Assembly: GCA_006503535.1 (NCBI GenBank)
Contig: QYRS01000005.1
Location: 1 to 64,000, forward strand
Origin: Arthrinium phaeospermum
Taxonomy: Eukaryota > Ascomycota > Sordariomycetes > Amphisphaeriales > Apiosporaceae
Direction: 5' to 3'
Length of the DNA: 64,000 bases
Shown: piece after piece, positions 35,850 through 47,021 of the stretch
How the letters are laid out: each line of letters begins with the position of its first letter
Numbering within the stretch: position 1 is the stretch's first letter
Position numbers and translations under genes: made by a program
Notes under the pieces: generated by a model
Told to the model about the DNA's origin: nothing
Seen by the model: only the letters and a program-made list of their open reading frames with translations
The model's database searches: none

Positions 35850-37479
35850 TATCTAGATCCGACACCAATGAGCAGATGTACCTGAGCTCGACAGCGGATG
35901 GGATACCAAGCTCGGTTGCAGCAATAGTCAATGACTATGTACTTATGAGTGTCGCAGAGGGCACACCGATGGGGGTGCTTTGATGGAATATACACAACCG
36001 AGGGATCCTCAATGAACACTTGTCATGGAGGCAGAAGCACTACTTTAGCCTTGCGACCCAGGCAAGTGCAAGAGAATGCTGGCAAGGCAGGTCACAACTC
36101 GCTGCATGAAACAGTTGTGGCTCGACTTGACAGACAAAAAAGTTCAAGAGTGAAGTGGTAAGCTAGCAGGGCTAACACGAGGGTTGGTTTGTGCTTGGGC
36201 ACAGCGAACATTGGCAGGCCTGATGCAGTTGTAGGTCTGTATGCGCCTCTCTACTTTGGGAGGTGTGCCTGGCAGCGACGAGAGGGACTGATTGGGGACA
36301 GCGGACTTGAGATATGCATGGCAAACACTCGGTACTGGTAGGGGGGGCAAGGCTTCGACAAGAACGGGCTTGTGGAACGCGAGAGCCAGTTGTTTGTTAA
36401 CAGTCCGTCCAGGCGCTGAAATATTTCGGCGGAAAGACAGAATAGGAATCCTCTGTGGAAGGTTGAGGTGTTTTTGAGGTTTTGGTTGATAAGGTTACAG
36501 ATGTTTGGCAATCAATCGTCGTTGGTTTTCCCTCTCCCTGGGAGCATCTTATGCATTGCGCGATAAGGCAGTGGTGGTGAGGCTCAATTAAAATGCATGG
36601 ACTTTGGCATGCAAAAGTTACTTTGCCCATTACCTGAGGGTGGAAAGTTGATCCGGCTGGGATCCGGCTGGGTTGGGTGACTGGGCTAGGTCCACTTTGT
36701 ACAACGGCCTTACATTGCATAAATCCAGCAAAATGCATAAACCGTTGCACATATCGCAATGGACGTTGGATGTCATCCATGTATTAGTCAAAGAGGTGAG
36801 CGTCACTGAAGTATGAACATATCATCTTGGCGACTTTGGTTACTGATTCGATAAAAGGGCTATCTTTCCAACCTATGTAGTTGCCCACCATCGTTATGGG
36901 GACTTTCGATTTCGAGAATGTTGTGCTGGGCGCCTTGGCGCTCATTGTGAATTCATGTTCCCATCCGTCTGGCCTACTGCTTTCATGTCGTCACGGAGGC
37001 CCTCAGCCCGGCGCTGGCCGCCAGATATGTACTGGGCGTAATCTATGATGGTTGCAATCAAAAGGCCAACCTTCTTTCACTCCTCTCTGGCTGGACTTAC
37101 ATTGTCGAATCCTGTATGGACCGCATGCAAGGCATCCCTCCCCATTCTTTGGCATGTTTTCCCGCCTCTGTTCATGGTTCCCTTACACCGGCGATTGATG
37201 CTTCTGCTCTGGCCATTGCAGCTAGGCCAGAGGATTTAAATGCTGCATTGCCGGGAAAGAAGCTTATCTTTGGGATTCAGTGATCGTTGGCCCTATTCTC
37301 CCTGTGCTCTTTCGGTTGGCTGACCCTGAGGTAAATGCAACCAATCAGGCGATCACGGCTCCGTGAGAACGCATGGCAATTCATCTTTTCTTAGCCTCGG
37401 ATCTTCAATATGCTCGGCGCATTCTTTGCCCTGCCATATCGTGGCTGGTGGGTTGCTTACTTCAAGGTCTGCCAACGTC
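35850..37479. other. Intergenic, possible non-functional coding remnants
   Basis: About 1.6 kb upstream of the large F-box gene. A short tandem repeat of GGATCCGGCTGG-like units lies at about 36651-36672. Two short plus-strand frames (36895 onward, and about 37033-37281 containing LLSLLSGWTYIVESCMDRMQG) look mildly protein-like but match nothing I recognise. Confidence 0.35.
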
Positions 37480-37990
37480 CAAAGGCTTCCGTTTGGGCTA
37501 TATCATAAATACCTTGGGGGGCAATAGCTTATACAGGGGGCTCAACGCCTTTGAAATGGTTCGCCAGTGCACCTCAGCTCCTGTTCCTCCGCCTCTAGGC
37601 ATAGTCTCTAAACCGGCCGAGCCAATGAACAGCTTCTATAATCAGGACGTGTGCCTCGTCACAACTCGGATACCTGGCGTTACACTATCGAAAGCCGGGA
37701 GATCCTATCGGACAACGATACCGTCGACTTTCTTGCCCAATTGCAGTCACACTTGACCCAGCTTCGAGCGATTCCAGAATATTATTAGCCCGGAGCATGC
37801 CTTGCACCGACGCTTGCATCCGAGACGGAAACGCGGTGTGGACCTTTTATGGACGAGGCGAGCTTCAGCCAGCTTCTGCGCAATCCGGATGCGCCAAGTC
37901 ACAGAGGGCATCACATTGTATTCGCGCATGGTGATCTGAATGCACGGAATATATTGGTCTGATCGAGACACAGGGCGGGATGTAAAGTAG
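37480..37990 (+). pseudogene. Degenerate APH-type phosphotransferase
   Basis: Fragments of the aminoglycoside-phosphotransferase/choline-kinase-like fold run in shifting frames. They are RLPFGLYHKYL (about 37480), GLNAFEMVRQCTSAPVPPPLGIVSKP, EILSDNDTVDFLAQLQSHLTQLRAIP, ISPEHAL, GPFMDEASFSQLLRNPD and the catalytic-loop signature HGDLNARNILV (about 37926-37962). Indels occur around 37515 (G run), 37697, 37790-37850 and 37962. The DFG/DWE metal-binding region expected after the catalytic loop is absent, and no start or promoter is clear. Single-base breaks elsewhere in this window look like sequence errors, so some here may be too, but the missing C-terminal third argues for a true relic. Confidence 0.6.
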
Positions 37991-38380
37991 TGCACACGTT
38001 ATGTGCTGTAAGTGACAGGACTTCAGAGTTCAGTAGCACAGGCAGGGCCATACTGACGAATTTGCCTCTCTTAATAGTATTATCCAGTAAAAGAGCAGTA
38101 ATCTTCAAGCGAGCACTGCATGCCAAACCCGCCTCTGGAAGAAGGGGACCGTAGTATTGCGCGTAGCTTTCGAATGTCTGAAGACATGATTGGTTGAACC
38201 ATATGGACCAGGCAGCAGCAGGACACCCATCGATCCATTGCTACAGAGCACTCGGCCATTCAACATTTCAAACATCTCATGCTTAATCATCTCACTGAAA
38301 TGCCCAGGCCAGTAATGGGATTCGGGGAAATCAAATTACCTCTTCACCAACACATCCTCATTATCCCGTAGACATTTACC
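37991..38380. other. Intergenic
   Basis: Between the phosphotransferase relic and the hydrolase gene; likely hydrolase promoter. Nothing else is seen. Confidence 0.5.
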
Positions 38381-39214
38381 ATGGATCTTCCTGTACAGAT
38401 TATATCCCCTAAGACGATTCATACCCACACGGTGGTATTCTTGCATGGGCGTGGAGACCACACACAAGACTTCATGTCTTCACTGTACCATTCACAGGAC
38501 TCGCGCGAACAGTCGCTGCTCGAGTCTTTCCCCTCCTTCCGCTGGGTGTTCCCACAGGCCCAGATGAGAGCATGTGCGGCATTTCCCGGGCAGCACATGA
38601 CGCAGTGGTTCGATATCTGGAACACTGCCGACTTTTCGGAGCAGGAAGGCCTGCAGGCAATCGGCCTACGGGAGAGCGTGACGGGCTTGCGGGCCGTTCT
38701 GGAGCGCGAGGCGTCCGCCTTGGGCGGTCGGTGGGATCTCCTCGTGTTAGCCGGGATTAGCCAGGGCGCGGCGACCAGCGTGCACACGCTCCTGAACCTG
38801 AACCTGCCTCCGTGTGCGGACAAGACTGGACCGCGTCGTCTTGGCGCTTTCATTGGCTTCTCGTGCCGGATGCCCTTTCCTGGAAGGTCACTCGCGGACA
38901 CTAGGAAGGTATTGGGCTTGGAAGGCGTCCCTGATCATGACGAGATCATCCGCAATACCCCTGTGTTGCTGGAGCATTGTTCCGATGACCCTACCGTGTT
39001 GGTAGAAGGCGGTCGGAATCTGCGAGATGCGCTGCAGAGGTTTGGGGCTCAAGTTGCATGGAGGGAATATCCCCAAGGGGGCCACTGGTTTAACTCGCCG
39101 GCCGGGGTCGACGACACGAGACAATTTCTGAGTGCTGTTCTTCCCAAGCCCAAACCAACCACAGCTTCCCCGGCACAAGCCCAGCCCCCGACCGAAGCCA
39201 TGGACTTGTTATGA
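38381..39214 (+). CDS. Acyl-protein thioesterase / phospholipase-carboxylesterase-like hydrolase
   Basis: Alpha/beta-hydrolase of the phospholipase/carboxylesterase family, likely cytosolic, hydrolysing (thio)ester bonds; substrate unknown. Single-exon frame of 277 aa. The oxyanion region is VVFLHGRGD (about 18-26). The nucleophile is Ser127 in GISQG, a variant of the usual GFSQGG. The acid is probably Asp202 or Asp203 in HCSDDPTV, and the base is His235 in PQGGHWF. The length exceeds bacterial and yeast thioesterases (about 220-230 aa), with a middle insertion and a Pro/Ala-rich C-terminal tail. It is not the classical APT1, so a paralogous family member is more likely. Confidence 0.88.
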   Translation: MDLPVQIISPKTIHTHTVVFLHGRGDHTQDFMSSLYHSQDSREQSLLESFPSFRWVFPQAQMRACAAFPGQHMTQWFDIWNTADFSEQEGLQAIGLRESVTGLRAVLEREASALGGRWDLLVLAGISQGAATSVHTLLNLNLPPCADKTGPRRLGAFIGFSCRMPFPGRSLADTRKVLGLEGVPDHDEIIRNTPVLLEHCSDDPTVLVEGGRNLRDALQRFGAQVAWREYPQGGHWFNSPAGVDDTRQFLSAVLPKPKPTTASPAQAQPPTEAMDLL

Positions 39215-40229
39215 TTCCATACTTGCTTGAAATAGGGCGAATGCCCAATCGGCCAAGCAATGCCTTCTAGATTAATTACACAAGCTCGGTTAAGGCAACC
39301 TTACCTAGACGTTTGATGTATTAGCTGGATCCCCATGCGGCTTCCTCGTCGCGAGAGTAGATAGATAGTTCACTGAATAAATGATTTACATGTCTAAAAA
39401 TCCATGAGAATCTGGCCTTCTCATATGGAAGCCATAGGAACCTTAGCCATAATAAAGGGATAATATACATTAGGTATTTATGTACCCGAGTTGATTTGGA
39501 GCATTGAATGTAGGTATATATAGATATGCATAACTTTCATAAAACTGCTAGCACCTGCAGGTGCTTGTCACGTGCTGATAATCTCCGATGTGACGGAGCT
39601 AAGCCAAAACCAAAAACTGGTAACATTCAATAAGCCTTCCATGGCTGCAAACTCCCGTAACGTTTTCCCCTTGCATGAACAAAGAGGCTACCTAGGTACT
39701 AGCCAACCCAAATTCCTAACGCATACTTGTACCAGCACAATGCGTTCCTGAATCCCTAACCTAGGGCATTAATTTTCCAGATGATGGAGGCATATATCAA
39801 CACACTCAGGTACATGTAGGTATCCAATTGGACCAAATCGCTGCAAACATGACATGCTATTGTACATTAGGTAAAGTACCTTTGCTTAATTCCACGGGCG
39901 AGTGTTAATTTGGCCAAAAACCTATAGCCGCTGGGCTAAGTGCTAAGTAAGAGGAATTTCGGGCGCGTTGCCAGGTGCTACCCAAAGGAAAGGGCCAAAT
40001 GACCCCTCCCCCGCCTTAACCCGCTAATTTGGCCTTCGAAATTGTACCATGATAATCTCCTCGGGCGGCCCTCTCAATGCGATTTCTTCTACTGTTTTGA
40101 AACCCATATATTGGTCGATTTGTCACGCTCGCAACTTGGTCCCTTGAATTCTATACTATCTCCTTACGTTCTGCTTTTCGCTCCCCGCCATCGTTTCTGT
40201 GCCGCGTTAACACAAGAGAACCCAACAAC
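39215..40229. other. Intergenic, RNA1 promoter side
   Basis: About 1 kb of AT-richer DNA between two plus-strand genes. It contains several TAGGTA/TACCTA motifs (about 39475-39520, 39690-39705, 39815-39825). No gene is seen. Confidence 0.5.
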
Positions 40230-41576
40230 ATGGCTGCCTTCACAAAGGTCTTTTCGCTCGAGGGCAAGGGCTTGAAGCTCGACACTGCCGAGGACTTGGA
40301 GGCGCACATCGCCGACCTGAAGTCCATGGAGGATGTCGAGGAGGTCAGGATGCTCGGCAACACGCTTGGTATCGGCGCATGCAAGCGCTTGGGTGAGGTT
40401 CTTGCCACCAAGAAATCGCTCCAGGTAGGATGCCCACCCCCACGTGCCCCTCGCCCGGTTAGGCACAGCCAACACTAACTGCCTTCTTTTCCATTGTTGC
40501 AGTCTGCCAACCTCGCCGATATCTTCACCGGCCGACTTCTCAACGAGATTCCCGAGGCGCTGTCTTACCTCCTCACATCCATCCTCAACCTGCCGAACCT
40601 TCGCACCATCAACCTGAACGACAACGCCTTTGGAGTCAACACCGTCGCTCCCCTGGTCCCGTTTTTGTCGAGCCACGTGCCTCTGCAACACCTCTACTTG
40701 AACAACAACGGCCTGGGCCCCCAAGCCGGCATCATCGTCGCTGATGCGCTGTCCGAGCTCCATGGCAAGAAGGAGACCGCCCGCAAGGAGGGCAGGGACG
40801 TTCCCGACCTCGAGACTGTTATTTGCGGTCGCAACCGTCTGGAGAACGGCAGCATGCTTGCCTGGGCAAAGACCTTCAGTCTCCACAACAAGGTCAAGGA
40901 GATCAAGATGGTCCAGAACGGCATCCGACAAGAGGGTATCTCGCACCTCCTGAGCGAAGGTCTCAACCACACTACCCTCCTCAACATCCTCGATCTCCAG
41001 GACAACACCTTCACCTTGAAGGCCGCCAAGCCCTTGTCCAGGGTTGTCTCGAAATGGACCGAGATTCAAGAGCTCGGCATCGGCGACTCCTTGTTGGGTG
41101 CCAAGGGCGCCGTCCTGCTCGGAAACGCCCTCGCGCTTGGCAAGAACCCCAAGCTCGAGATCCTGCGCTTGCAGTACAACGAAATCACCGCACCTGGTGT
41201 CAAGGCACTTGCCGAGGCCGCCAAGGACGGTCTTCCTGCCCTAAAGAAGCTCGAGCTGAACGGCAACAAGTTCGAAGAGGAGGACCCGTCGGTTTCTGCC
41301 CTGAAGGACCTTCTCGAAGAGCGCAAGGAAAAGCTTGGCGGCGACATTGTGGATGAGGATGCCTGGGGTCTCGACAGCCTGAGCGACCTCGAGGAGCTCG
41401 ACTCGGACGAGGAAGAGGAGGAGGAGGAGGAGGAAGAGGAAGAAGAAATCGAGCCCGAGGAGAGAGCCGAGAAGCTGGTCAAGGAGGCCGAGGAAGCCCA
41501 GGAGGAGCCCACTGTCCAACTCAAGGACAAGGATGTCGATGCCTTGGCGGCTAAGTTGGAGAAGACAAATATCTGA
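40230..41576 (+). CDS. RNA1: Ran GTPase-activating protein
   Basis: Cytoplasmic RanGAP that triggers GTP hydrolysis on Ran after nuclear export. Exons are 40230-40424 and 40503-41576; intron 40425-40502 has GTAGGA and TTGCAG ends. The product is about 422 aa. Leucine-rich repeats run through most of the protein (LNDNAFG, LYLNNNGLG, CGRNRLENGSMLAWAKTF, MVQNGIRQEG, LDLQDNTFT). Arg76 in DIFTGR is the residue known to be essential in the fission-yeast protein. The C-terminus ends in a long poly-Glu tract (about residues 371-386), typical of RanGAP. Frame is intact. Confidence 0.96.
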
Positions 41577-42196
41577 ACGTGCGCGGATGGGATATATGAT
41601 GACGAAACATAGAGACCACGATCGATACCCTGGACACCCACACTGTAGTGGTATGGAAAGTAGAAGTTAATAAAAGAAACAACTCAACGCATTATAAAGT
41701 AATAAACATATAAACGTGGCTCGTCCCGGCTAATTCAGAAATGGCAATGTTTCTCATATACTAGAGTAAGTAGTAACGAGTTGCAAGGTCCTCGCTGGCT
41801 GGCTATGTACAGATCCGCTCTACAAACCCCACCCAACGTCTATCCTCCCCAGCCTCTCTCTCTCTCGCTCTCTCACTCACTCGCACGTACACACGCCCCC
41901 CTATCGACACAGACAGGTGAGTCCCTCCCTTATATCTAGTTGTACATTCGCAAGGGAAAACAGAAGGACAACAAATAGATGTTCAACGAGGTTTGAGTTG
42001 CGAGCCTACATCTCAAGGGGGGGGTGGGTTCTCTCTTTTTGCCCCTTCCTTCCCATACTCCATCCCCCTTTTGAGTGGCTCGCTGTGTGGGAGATTATCG
42101 ACACTTTTTCTTTACATGAATACAAGAGGAAGGTAACCGCAACAATACACAAGATGGTACAGTAGTCCTCCTCTTTCTTTCTTTTTGCCTTTGAGA
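41577..42196. other. Convergent intergenic region with CT repeat
   Basis: 3' flanks of RNA1 and VPS1. A CT microsatellite lies at about 41853-41872. No gene is seen. Confidence 0.5.
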
Positions 42197-44644
42197 TCAC
42201 AGCACCTCGCCAATGATCTTGGCAGCTTCGCGGTAGGTCTGGAGCAGCTTTTCGCACTTTTCGCGCTCCTTTTTGACGGCGTCGTCCTCGTACAGCAGCT
42301 CCTCGAAGAGGGCCTCCTTGTAGAGCTCGCTGACGAGACGATTTTGCACCACATCCTTGCTGTGGTTGACAAGGAGATGCATGACCGCCTTGGGTACCTG
42401 GTCGGCGATAGACTCGCGAACAATGTTAAAGTAGGACGAAATCAGCGCTCGGATGAGCTCCGTCTCCATAGCTTCGCGATCCGTCAGGGCGGGCTCGGTG
42501 TTCTCGCTCATCTACAAAATTATTAGCACATCGTATATAGTGATCCGACGGTTTGAACTTACGAAGGGAGCAACGGAGCCGAATTCTCCAGTTACAGGGG
42601 TTTCTGGTTCCCGGATCAGGGACGAGGATAGAGCAGGCCGGTGTCTCTCCTCGCGACTTCGGATACTCTGACTGAAGCTAGGCTCAACCGACTGACTAAC
42701 ATGGCGTGGCAGGGAAGAGGGAGCCCCAGCACCGCCGGGCGGTGAGGTACCGTCCTTGCCAAAGAAGTAAGTCAGGAAGGTATCCCGTGCACCGCCAGGG
42801 CCAGGTCTCGACGGCGAAGCGGATCTGGCACCGTTCACAGCGGAGGCCAGGCTTCCGGTGCCGTTTTCACGGACGGCGGGTGACATGCTACGGGATCCCT
42901 TGGTAGCCTGTTTCCTCACAGTACCGGCTTCACTCTTTTCATTGCCTGCCTCTTCGCCATCCTCGGGCGTCTCGGCACCGTTTGCCTCGCCAAGCTCCTT
43001 CATCCGTCGACGCTCACGTCTCTCACGCTCCTCCTGAATTAGTCTTTTCCTTTCCTTGTCTTGCTTGTTGCTTACAACGTGGCTCATGGCCGCCGCAGCA
43101 CCCAGGAAATTCGGATGGTTGGTGTTGATATAAGCACGTTGAATAGATATCAAGGACTCCACGTATGAAGAAGCCGGGCCCAGCCTTTCTCTGAGCAGAT
43201 CTGACACCACCTCGATCAGCTTAGCTTGTAATCTTGGGTAACGCGATAGCTCAGTTGAACCGCAAGTATGGCAAATCTTGATCAGCTCCTCGTACACGAG
43301 TTCAACACAACGCTGACTGGGGATTTCCAGGAGCTTGATTTGGGGTTTGACAAGGAGGTCAAATGCCATCTCTGGGACGAATAGGCTGGGCCTAGGTCCA
43401 GTCGAGTTGCGGATGGCGGTCCGGATGTCCAGAGCGGAAAGGTTAGACGTAGGATCAATGGTTTCCAGAGCGCTTCCGAAAACCGAGTTGAAAATGTAGT
43501 AAATCCGAGCTCCACCAGATAACTCCTTGGTGGAAATCTCGGTAGAGGTACCGTCGATGGAGGAGATGAAACCAGAGGCGAATTTGGTCATAAGTTGAAG
43601 GATCATTGAGCCGCGGTGCTCCTTGCCACTGAAATGCATGTCACCATAGCTTGCTAGTTCTTGCTGGGTTTGCCCCATCAGTGTGTTGAGGCGCGCCTTG
43701 ATATCTGGGAGACGTTCCCTAATATGGGACATCAAGGTCTGGTTCAAAGTCTTGGCAAGGAAATGGGTGCCGCATCGAGTTGCGATGTTGCGGTAGGCGG
43801 GATGATGGCGGAAAAACTCATTCTCTGCCTTCAGGGCTTCCTCCATGGGCTTGTTGCCTTGGATGTCGTGTTGCGATCGGTTGACCACACCTATGAACCC
43901 AAGCTTCAAGGGGTAGACCCGGCCCGACAAAATGTCCAGGGCGTTGGTGCCATGGTCCATCAAGTCCACCTTGGTCAACACTCCGACGGTCCTTCGACCA
44001 AGAGGGTCAACGTGCCGCGCAAGCTTCAGCGCCTCCGAGTTGACAATGTCCACATTTGCCGGGGACACCGCCAGGATGATACTGTTGGGTTTAGCAATGA
44101 ACTCGGAGATAAGAGTTCTGGTCTGCTTCTCTATGTCTGCCGGTTGGTCCCCAATCGGCACCTTGGTCAAGCCCGGCAGATCAACCAATGTCAAGTTCAA
44201 GACAAAGGGAGAGTAAACCTTGAGGTTGATGGGCTGTCTGTTGATTCCCTTGTTGTTGCCAGCCACCCGCGAGGTCTCGCTCTCGATTTCACGTTTGACG
44301 TCGCCAAAGTCGAGGAACCTCCGGCCCGGGATATGGTGGAACTCTGCCCACTCGGATCGTCGAGCGGCGGAGGCGTTTCGGTAGGCGGCGTTTGCGTCGG
44401 GCTCGGACTCATCCTCGTCGACGTTGATCAGCTGGAGGATGAGTGGTCGGCGGGTAACAATGCCACTTCCTCGGGGCAAGAAGTCACGACCGACAATGTT
44501 CTCCAAAACCGAGGATTTTCCCGCAGACTGGGAGCCGACGACGACAATTTGGGGCAGATCGAGACTATCGGAGCCAATTGTGTTGAAGACCAAGTCTTGA
44601 AGCTGGTTCACGACCCTCAACAGGTCGTCTCCTAGTGAAGCCAT
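42197..44644 (-). CDS. VPS1: Dynamin-related GTPase VPS1
   Basis: Large GTPase acting in vacuolar sorting, endosome fission and peroxisome division. Exons are 42563-44644 and 42197-42511; intron 42512-42562 (GTAAGT..TGTAG) is open, so a reading through it adds 16 residues. G1 is GSQSAGKSS (37-45), the T of RRPL is the switch-I region, G3 is DLPG (155-158) and G4 is TKVD (224-227). The middle domain and stalk follow, then a low-complexity charged/Ser-Pro linker (about 525-690). The GTPase effector domain in exon 2 contains LIRALISSYFNIVRESIADQVPKAVMH. The product is about 798 aa; yeast Vps1 is 704, and the difference lies mainly in the linker. Frame is intact. Confidence 0.96.
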
Positions 44645-46028
44645 GGTATCGGCGATGACGCAGCTGGGCTGCTGTGAGGGTGCAGGTTGTGAGGCTGCTG
44701 GGCGAGGACGACAGACAAGGTGTGTGTGTGTCGTGTGTTGGCAGTCGAGTGCGGCGCAACAGCAGTGGAAGGGCCGTCACGTAGTCGATGTTGAGATGGA
44801 GGTTGAATATTGCATGCAGCTCAGGTCACTGCAACGTAAACGGGCCTTGCCAATGTTTTTGCCGATAGGTGCAGTTTCCCGTAGTCACCCGTTAAAGTTC
44901 CCGCGAGAGGATCGGCCTGATTGTTCCGCCACCCACAAGCTCTTCAGCGATAAGAAGACAAGGACGAGGGCAACACGGCAGCGGAGGATGTCGAAAAGCA
45001 AAAAGGTCAGAGTTGGTAGGGCAGGCACTTCACGAGGGCACTGGAAGTTCGAAGGGGAGATCAAAATCTGGAGGAAAATCGACAGCACAGCATTGATGCA
45101 AGCCCATGTCGAAAAATTGCCCAGTTTATGCGCCTATCCTGTGGTCGGGTTTACTGCAGGATTGCTTACCTCTGCCAACTGTACCTACATCTTCCTATGC
45201 TGGAAGTATACTAGGTTGATCTTGGGTGGAAAGGTACATGGCCATGACCTCAGGTGCTGCGTTTTCCAGCATGGATGCAGGTATTCGATTGGCGGTACCC
45301 ACCAACCCCCCCTTAGCTCCCCCCGCAACCATTGGGATTGATTGTTCGACCTTTCTCCTTCATGCGTGCCCGACTACATGTACCTACCATCACGGCGAAT
45401 TCAATCTCAGCCGCATCGTGTGTCCTGATATAGCCCTGGCATTTCCCATTGACCCTACATAGCACATCCCATCCGAGCCTGAACGCAGGCCACATGGGAC
45501 GAGTTTTCAAGCCAACCCGGCAGGGCGGAGGGGCAAGGACACATTTGACAACGAGGTGACGGTTCGATCTATGTTGGACACCGCATCCATCCATCCCACA
45601 AGTCTGGGGGCCTAGGCCGACGTTCACAGGGATCTAGGGAAAAAGGCGAGAGTATAGCACCGCCCACGTGTGAGCGCACCTTGTCACTCTGGCTGAGATT
45701 AGATATATACATGCCAAATTATTTCGTTTTATGCTTTCGGCAATGCATCTCTGTCAAGTAAATACGGTGCCTGGTTTGTCGAAATTGGTCATTTTGTACA
45801 CAGTCACTCAAAAGACGGGCTGAAGCAAGGTACCTACAACCAACTCGAATTGCCACTCAGAGCTTCAATGGCCAATTTCGAGTATAGTTCGAGACTGTGG
45901 GTTGCCCAGTGAAGTTGCACCCCATTCGGATACCCCTTTGCTCCTTTTTGTAGAACGCTCAAAAACGGACGGCGTAGAGCCGTGCATGTTTCCACCGTCA
46001 ATGCCAGTAGGCTGTGAAGCATGCATCG
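44645..46028. other. Intergenic, VPS1 promoter side
   Basis: 1.4 kb. A 232-codon plus-strand frame (44643-45341) spans the VPS1 upstream region but has no domain, and its first codons overlap the VPS1 start antisense; I do not call it a gene. Confidence 0.5.
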
Positions 46029-47021
46029 CTATGAGCCTCCCCGGATGTGGTTCAAGACCTGCCGGAGCCTTCGCAGGGCCGGCATTTCTGGAGGGCCGGT
46101 TGCATCGGGTTCCCGAGCTGACGCCTCCTCCACCTCCTGCCGGGCCTCGTCAACTAGTGAACCAAGGTCACCCCATACCTCGTCCGTATAATCAGATAAA
46201 ACGTGTTGCCATTGTTCGACCCAAATATCTCTGGCCTCGATGGGGTCTGTGACCCCCATGTGATTAGGTAGCTCAGTATAGCCCCACCGACGACGACCGT
46301 CACTGAGGAAGTCGGGGAAGAAGTTCAATATGTTCCAGTCGATATGATGCTGCTTTGATTCTTGCGAGTCCTCGTTCTGGAACAGAGCACGCCGCAAGCC
46401 TGCTGCTTCAGCTGGGGTTAGAGTAACATCTGCTTCGTCCGGCTCGGTGACTGAATTGTAATCGGTACTGTCTAGAAGCTTCACCACGTCCATGCCATCT
46501 GTTTGGGCCTGTCCCGCCATGGCGGTTGTTTCGACTACAGTAGGATTGTTGCCTAGGTGCTCCTCTGCGCAGGCTTGACCGGCCGTAGGGAAGGATACTG
46601 GTTGCGCACCCTCCCCATCCAAGAACGCAGAAAAGGCAGCCTCTTGCGACGCAATATGCTCATCCAGCTGTGCCGACTTGAACGATGCACCGGGCTTTGT
46701 ATGGCCTGCCGACGATGCCATCCCAGAAGCTGCAACGTCTGGAGGGATGGTGCTCCCGCTCCCACTCAAGCGCCCGGCCTTGCCTGCTGGTGCCATGTAG
46801 TTCACGTCACTTGGACCAGGCGGATTTCGAGTCACATCTCTTGCTAAAGAGACGGCAGAGTCGAGTATTCGTGTCGCGGCTGAACTATCTGGAGACGGTC
46901 TTTCATTCCCATGGGTCGCCTCCCCTGGCTGAGAGGTTGATTCGACCGCCTTGCCTTTCCCTTTCGAGCTGGAAACCACATCTCCATCTCCTTGTGTAGA
47001 GCCTTTCTTTCCAGAATCCAT
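46029..47021 (-). CDS. Hypothetical protein, 330 aa
   Basis: Not recognised. One uninterrupted frame from the ATG at 47021 to 46029. The N-terminal half is Ser/Gly/Lys-rich and likely disordered. A more ordered segment begins about residue 110 with FKSAQLDEHIASQEAAFSAFLDG, an acidic DVVKLLDSTDY, then DIDWNILNFFPDFL-like and DIWVEQWQHVLSDYTDEVWGDL helices near the C-terminus. The Trp/aromatic pattern and the good codon use argue for a real protein. There is no signal peptide or membrane segment. It faces away from the PP2A gene across 2.1 kb. Confidence 0.7.
   Translation of the reverse strand: MDSGKKGSTQGDGDVVSSSKGKGKAVESTSQPGEATHGNERPSPDSSAATRILDSAVSLARDVTRNPPGPSDVNYMAPAGKAGRLSGSGSTIPPDVAASGMASSAGHTKPGASFKSAQLDEHIASQEAAFSAFLDGEGAQPVSFPTAGQACAEEHLGNNPTVVETTAMAGQAQTDGMDVVKLLDSTDYNSVTEPDEADVTLTPAEAAGLRRALFQNEDSQESKQHHIDWNILNFFPDFLSDGRRRWGYTELPNHMGVTDPIEARDIWVEQWQHVLSDYTDEVWGDLGSLVDEARQEVEEASAREPDATGPPEMPALRRLRQVLNHIRGGS

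Noticed and set aside
24357..36000. Permease, NTF2-like and F-box genes as a biosynthetic or resistance cluster
   Set aside because: No biosynthetic backbone enzyme or shared theme; neighbours are housekeeping genes.
37033..37281. Open frame with LLSLLSGWTYIVESCMDRMQG
   Set aside because: Mildly protein-like but short, with no start context and no recognised family; kept only as a possible remnant.
43661..44635. 324-codon plus-strand ORF antisense to VPS1
   Set aside because: Shadow of the GTPase domain on the other strand.
44643..45341. 232-codon plus-strand ORF upstream of VPS1
   Set aside because: It overlaps the VPS1 start antisense, has no domain, and its composition matches the non-coding flank.
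45540..45600. GGTTCGATC box suggesting a tRNA T-arm
   Set aside because: No cloverleaf, no A-box and no acceptor pairing found around it; no tRNA could be supported anywhere in the window.
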